From the NCBI GenBank assembly GCA_945957185.1, contig CAMFKA010000077.1, forward strand, positions 1 through 9,282: 9,282 nucleotides of DNA, in the 5' to 3' direction. Shown here piece after piece: positions 6,189 through 9,282 of the stretch. The notes beneath the pieces were generated by a model that ran no database searches, had not been told where the DNA came from, and saw only the letters and a program-made list of their open reading frames with translations. The position numbers were made by a program, and so were the translations under genes. The stretch comes from an uncultured Chlamydiaceae bacterium (GTDB lineage Bacteria > Chlamydiota > Chlamydiia > Chlamydiales > Parachlamydiaceae). How positions within the stretch are numbered: position 1 is the stretch's first letter; each line of letters begins with the position of its first letter.

Positions 6189-9173
6189 ATGAAGCTATTT
6201 ATCTCCCGTCCGGTTCTCACCATTCTTATCATGATCGCCATCGCGATGGCAGGGGCTTACTCTTTCTTTAAACTTCCCTCTAACGACCTACCTAGCATCG
6301 ACTCTCCGGTGATTACCATCAATGCGACATACCCCGGAGCAAACCCCGAGACAGTGCTGGAAAATTTGACGACGCCTCTGGAAAAATCTCTTCAAAGTAT
6401 TCCCGGAGTCAAATCGATCACTTCGAATTCCCATTTGGGGGGAACGACGATCACTTTAGAATTCGATTTTCACGAGGATATGGACAGAGCGGAACAACGC
6501 GTCGAAAAAGCTGTCTATCAGGTGCAGTCGAGGCTTCCGGTGGAGATGGCGCATACACCCATTATTTCCAGACAGAATTTTGACGGCGGTCGCGTGATGA
6601 CGCTTTTGTTACATTCAAAGACGTTATCCACAAGCGATTTAATCAAATACGCAGAACGGAAAATCCAGCCGTTATTAAATCGGATCCACGGTGTTGCCGC
6701 TGTCAATATTTGGGGAGTGTCCAACAACATCCAAATCTCTTTCGACCCGCACCTTTTGCGCGCGTATAAGGTTCCCATCACCGATGTCATTAACAAAATC
6801 AACGCACTGAAAGGAACTTCACCGTTAGGGACTATTAAAACAGGAATTAAAAACCTTAAACTCGAACTGCAAAAGCCTGAAATCACTCTTAAGTCGCTGC
6901 GGGAGCTAGAAATTGCACCCGGTCCTGTCGAACTAAAAAAAGTTGCCGATGTTGATTTTTCTAAATCGAGTTCAGCGACGATCCGGTACATCAACAAAAA
7001 TGTCGCAAACGATAGCGTTGTGATTTCGATCCAAAAGCAGACCGATGCGAATACTGTAGCCATTTCTAAACAGATTCAAGCCTTACTCCCTCAGCTTCAA
7101 AAGGAACTTCCCAAAGCGATCGAACTAGAAGTGTATGTCGACAGGGCGCGGTGGATTGAGGAATCGCTGTGGGATGTCGAATTATCCCTTGGACTCGCAA
7201 TCATTTTAGTGGCGCTTGTCGTATATGCCACCCTTGGAAGAGTCCGAGAAACCCTTATCCCTACTTTGGCGCTAGTGCTGTCGATATTAGGAACCTTCAT
7301 CGCCATGTACTTCATGGGCTTCAAATTGGACCTCCTCTCCCTCCTCGCATTGACGTTAGCTGTAGGCTTTGTTGTCGATGACGCCATCGTCGTCATGGAA
7401 AACATTTTAAGGCAACGCGAAAAAGGTCTTTCCCCCTTCCAAGCAAGTTTAACAGGTGCTAAAGAGATCTTTTTTACAGTTATCTCTATCACTGTTTCTC
7501 TTGTGGCCGTTTTTGTTCCCCTTCTCTTTATGGGAGGGATGAACGAACTGTTGTTCCGTGAGTTTTCTCTGACATTGATTATGGGGATTGTTATCTCAGG
7601 AATTCTTTCCATCACCATCACTCCCATGCTGTCTCGCTATTTGATCAAACAGAATGAGACTCACGAAACAAAAGGGATTTTAGAACGAGTGATCCCTTTC
7701 TACAAGAACTCCTTAGAAAAGGCCTTGGAACACCCCTACCTTGTCGGTAGCCTGGGGGGCATTACGCTTGTTTTGACCTTTGTGCTTGGCAACAACCTCG
7801 AAATCAACCTCTTCCCCAATGAAGACCGCGGTATCCTGCAAGGACAGATTCAATTCCCCGAAGGAATATCGGGATCCAATTCAAAAACTCTCCACAAAGA
7901 TATCGAATCGAAGATTTTTCCGCTGGAAGGGCTAGATTCCTTTGTCATGGTCAATTACCCCAACATGTCACTGCTATCGCTTAAATCAAAGATTCCTGTT
8001 CGCACTATGATGGCGAACGTCGAAAAAGCGCTTTCGGATATCCCGGGAATTAGATCGTCGCTGACGCCGCTCCAATTGATCGAAAAAGTGGCGTTAAGCT
8101 CGGGAGGGGGCTCTCTCCAATATGAAATGAAAGGGTTCGATTTCGCAGAACTCCACGACACCGCTATTGCCTTTGATCAGTTATTGGAAAACAATCCCCG
8201 CTTCAAAGCTGTTCGCAAGAGCTTCAATCCCCACAATCCGAGCCTCCTTATCCGCATCAACAACGACTTGGCACGCCCTCTTGGAGTCAATGCAGAGAGT
8301 GTCGAAAAGGTGGTTCAAAAGCTGTATAGCGGCAACAGTTTGGGGGTATTCAAAATCGAAGGTAACGACCACGAAGTGAATGTGGGATTGAAAGATCAAT
8401 ACAAAAACAAACCTGCTTCTTTGGGTGTCTTAAGCGTCCCTAATCGTGATGGCTCTTTAGTGCCGTTGAACTCTTTTATCTCTTGGGAAGAGAAACTAAG
8501 CTCCGATGCTTTAAGACAAAAAGATCTTCTCCCTTCTGTCCGGTTCAACTTCGAAGTGGCAAATGACATTGCTATCCCGGACGGTCTTGCGGAGTGGGAG
8601 GAACTGGCACGATCGGTTATGCCTGATGGAGTGAGTGGTGAGTTCACGGGACTGGCTAAGTTGTCCTCTGAAGCGCGTAAAAACACGGTTGTTTTGATGT
8701 TGATGGCTGTTTTGGTCATGTATTTTGTGCTTGGGATGCTCTACGAAAGCTTTATCCACCCATTGACAATCCTTTCGTCTATCCCCTTAGCGGCTTTTGG
8801 AGGTGTTGTCACGCTTCTTTTCTTTGGCGAACCGCTTAGTCTATTCACTATCGTCGGGTTTTTACTACTCATCGGCATTGTCAAAAAGAACGGGATCATG
8901 ATGGTGGACTTTGCTCTTGTAAGAAAGAGAGAGGGGTGCTCTTCTAAGCAAGCGATCATTGATGCCTCTGTCATTCGCTTCCGTCCGATCATGATGACAA
9001 CCTTCGCCGCAATGATGGGGGCGTTGCCGATCGCTTTGGGAATTGGTGAAGGATCGAACACGCGTGAAGGGCTTGGTTGGGTGATCTTTGGGGGTCTTGC
9101 GATTTCGCAGGTGTTGACTCTTTATGTGACCCCGGCATTTTATCTTATCTTCGATAAGAAGAGCCCAACATAA
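6189..9173 (+). CDS. RND-family inner-membrane efflux pump (AcrB/MexB-like HAE1 permease)
   Basis: This 994-residue protein is a proton-driven RND transporter, slightly shorter than AcrB (1049). It has the duplicated architecture: TM1 at about 8-26, a large periplasmic loop (to about 330), TM2-TM6 (about 332-478), TM7 near 515-535, a second periplasmic loop, and TM8-TM12 from about 835 to 990. Family motifs are clear: YPGANPETVLENLTTPLE (48-65), VGFVVDDAIVVMENI in TM4, and GIVKKNGIMMVDFA in TM10. The proton-relay residues are all present: Asp397 and Asp398 (AcrB Asp407/408), Lys900 (AcrB Lys940) and Arg930 (AcrB Arg971), so the pump should be active. The HAE1 group exports hydrophobic or amphiphilic compounds; heavy-metal pumps have a different TM4 signature. 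The substrate cannot be told from sequence here. It is the last gene of a channel-adaptor-pump operon, and no regulator gene is adjacent. There is no frameshift or truncation. Confidence 0.96.
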   Translation: MKLFISRPVLTILIMIAIAMAGAYSFFKLPSNDLPSIDSPVITINATYPGANPETVLENLTTPLEKSLQSIPGVKSITSNSHLGGTTITLEFDFHEDMDRAEQRVEKAVYQVQSRLPVEMAHTPIISRQNFDGGRVMTLLLHSKTLSTSDLIKYAERKIQPLLNRIHGVAAVNIWGVSNNIQISFDPHLLRAYKVPITDVINKINALKGTSPLGTIKTGIKNLKLELQKPEITLKSLRELEIAPGPVELKKVADVDFSKSSSATIRYINKNVANDSVVISIQKQTDANTVAISKQIQALLPQLQKELPKAIELEVYVDRARWIEESLWDVELSLGLAIILVALVVYATLGRVRETLIPTLALVLSILGTFIAMYFMGFKLDLLSLLALTLAVGFVVDDAIVVMENILRQREKGLSPFQASLTGAKEIFFTVISITVSLVAVFVPLLFMGGMNELLFREFSLTLIMGIVISGILSITITPMLSRYLIKQNETHETKGILERVIPFYKNSLEKALEHPYLVGSLGGITLVLTFVLGNNLEINLFPNEDRGILQGQIQFPEGISGSNSKTLHKDIESKIFPLEGLDSFVMVNYPNMSLLSLKSKIPVRTMMANVEKALSDIPGIRSSLTPLQLIEKVALSSGGGSLQYEMKGFDFAELHDTAIAFDQLLENNPRFKAVRKSFNPHNPSLLIRINNDLARPLGVNAESVEKVVQKLYSGNSLGVFKIEGNDHEVNVGLKDQYKNKPASLGVLSVPNRDGSLVPLNSFISWEEKLSSDALRQKDLLPSVRFNFEVANDIAIPDGLAEWEELARSVMPDGVSGEFTGLAKLSSEARKNTVVLMLMAVLVMYFVLGMLYESFIHPLTILSSIPLAAFGGVVTLLFFGEPLSLFTIVGFLLLIGIVKKNGIMMVDFALVRKREGCSSKQAIIDASVIRFRPIMMTTFAAMMGALPIALGIGEGSNTREGLGWVIFGGLAISQVLTLYVTPAFYLIFDKKSPT
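9143..9159 (+). repeat. Hairpin-forming inverted repeat at the 3' end of the RND pump gene
   Basis: TCTTATC (9143-9149), loop TTC, then GATAAGA (9153-9159) form a perfect seven-base-pair stem in the last codons of the pump gene. No T tract follows, so it is not a canonical terminator; it might stabilise the 3' end of the operon mRNA or simply reflect codon sequence. Confidence 0.4.
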
Positions 9174-9189
9174 GGTTCCCACCAGATGC

Positions 9190-9208
9190 GGGGTAGTAAC
9201 TCCACCCC
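9190..9208 (+). repeat. Quasi-palindrome, possible end-of-operon stem-loop
   Basis: GGGGT (9190-9194) can pair with ACCCC (9204-9208), and the inner AG with CT around a TAA loop with a two-base CC bulge. It lies 16 bases after the pump stop codon. Without a T tract it is only a candidate RNA 3'-end structure. Confidence 0.4.
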
Positions 9209-9226
9209 TGCCCTTGCCCTTGCCCT
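9209..9226 (+). repeat. Three perfect tandem copies of TGCCCT
   Basis: TGCCCT occurs three times head to tail, with no mismatch, in the non-coding DNA after the pump gene. Such hexamer arrays can vary in copy number by slippage; here it is too short to say whether it is functional. Confidence 0.75.
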
Positions 9227-9249
9227 AATCATTACCCATTTTTTATGCC

Positions 9250-9262
9250 GGCCTTGCAGGCC
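9250..9262. repeat. GC-rich palindrome near the window end
   Basis: GGCCT (9250-9254), loop TGC, then AGGCC (9258-9262) form a perfect five-base-pair GC-rich hairpin, preceded by TTTTTTATGCC. Its form recalls REP-like intergenic palindromes, but a single copy cannot establish that. Confidence 0.4.
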
Positions 9263-9282
9263 TCGGATAGGTATTTTGACCC

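Larger units (their letters stand above)
9174..9282. other. Non-coding 3' tail downstream of the efflux operon
   Basis: No gene is supported here. The stretch is C-rich on the plus strand from about 9200 to 9238 and contains a quasi-palindrome, a short tandem repeat and a second palindrome, listed separately. The operon transcript probably ends in or beyond this region, but no stem followed directly by a T tract is seen; the only T-run (9239-9244) precedes the last palindrome. Confidence 0.6.

Noticed and set aside
7097..7627. A 176-residue minus-strand open frame inside the RND pump gene (and a similar one at 6518-7063)
   Set aside because: Both lie wholly opposite conserved pump sequence, including the TM4 Asp-Asp region for the first, and have no recognisable domain.
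9250..9262. Rho-independent terminator for the efflux operon
   Set aside because: The GC-rich hairpin is not followed by a T tract on the plus strand (the T run precedes it), nor on the minus strand, where A residues follow.

Overview
The window comes from a Gram-negative bacterium: it encodes a complete RND-type tripartite efflux system, which needs an outer membrane. Base composition looks balanced to slightly AT-rich by eye. Protein style (an atypical ~900-residue Hsp70, cysteine-bearing envelope proteins, a relaxed lipobox) is compatible with an environmental Chlamydiota such as Waddlia or Parachlamydia relatives, but this is a weak inference and a gammaproteobacterium is not excluded. 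No rRNA, tRNA, CRISPR array, integrase or transposase was seen, and coding density is very high.

Layout. Positions 1-2620 (minus strand) hold most of a long Hsp70-family protein that runs off the left edge; it has no stop codon in the window. Immediately upstream of it on the same strand is a complete alanine dehydrogenase gene (2629-3741), with only 8 bases between its stop and the Hsp70 start, so the two are probably co-transcribed. A 108-base divergent intergenic region (3742-3849) separates this pair from a plus-strand operon of three genes: a TolC-type outer-membrane channel (3850-5106), a periplasmic membrane-fusion lipoprotein (5094-6179) and an RND inner-membrane pump (6189-9173). The first two overlap by 13 bases and the last two are 9 bases apart. 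The window ends with about 109 bases of non-coding DNA (9174-9282) carrying a short tandem repeat and several inverted repeats.

How the genes work together. The three plus-strand proteins are all the parts of one drug or metabolite efflux machine, spanning inner membrane, periplasm and outer membrane, with the proton-relay residues of the pump intact. No regulator gene is adjacent. The minus-strand pair joins a catabolic enzyme (alanine to pyruvate and ammonia) to a non-canonical chaperone; their functional link is unknown. I did not find convincing evidence of a wholly new system. The points most worth following are the atypical Hsp70 and its pairing with ald, the paired cysteines in the fusion protein, the apparent lack of a Shine-Dalgarno sequence for the channel gene, and the structured 3' tail.
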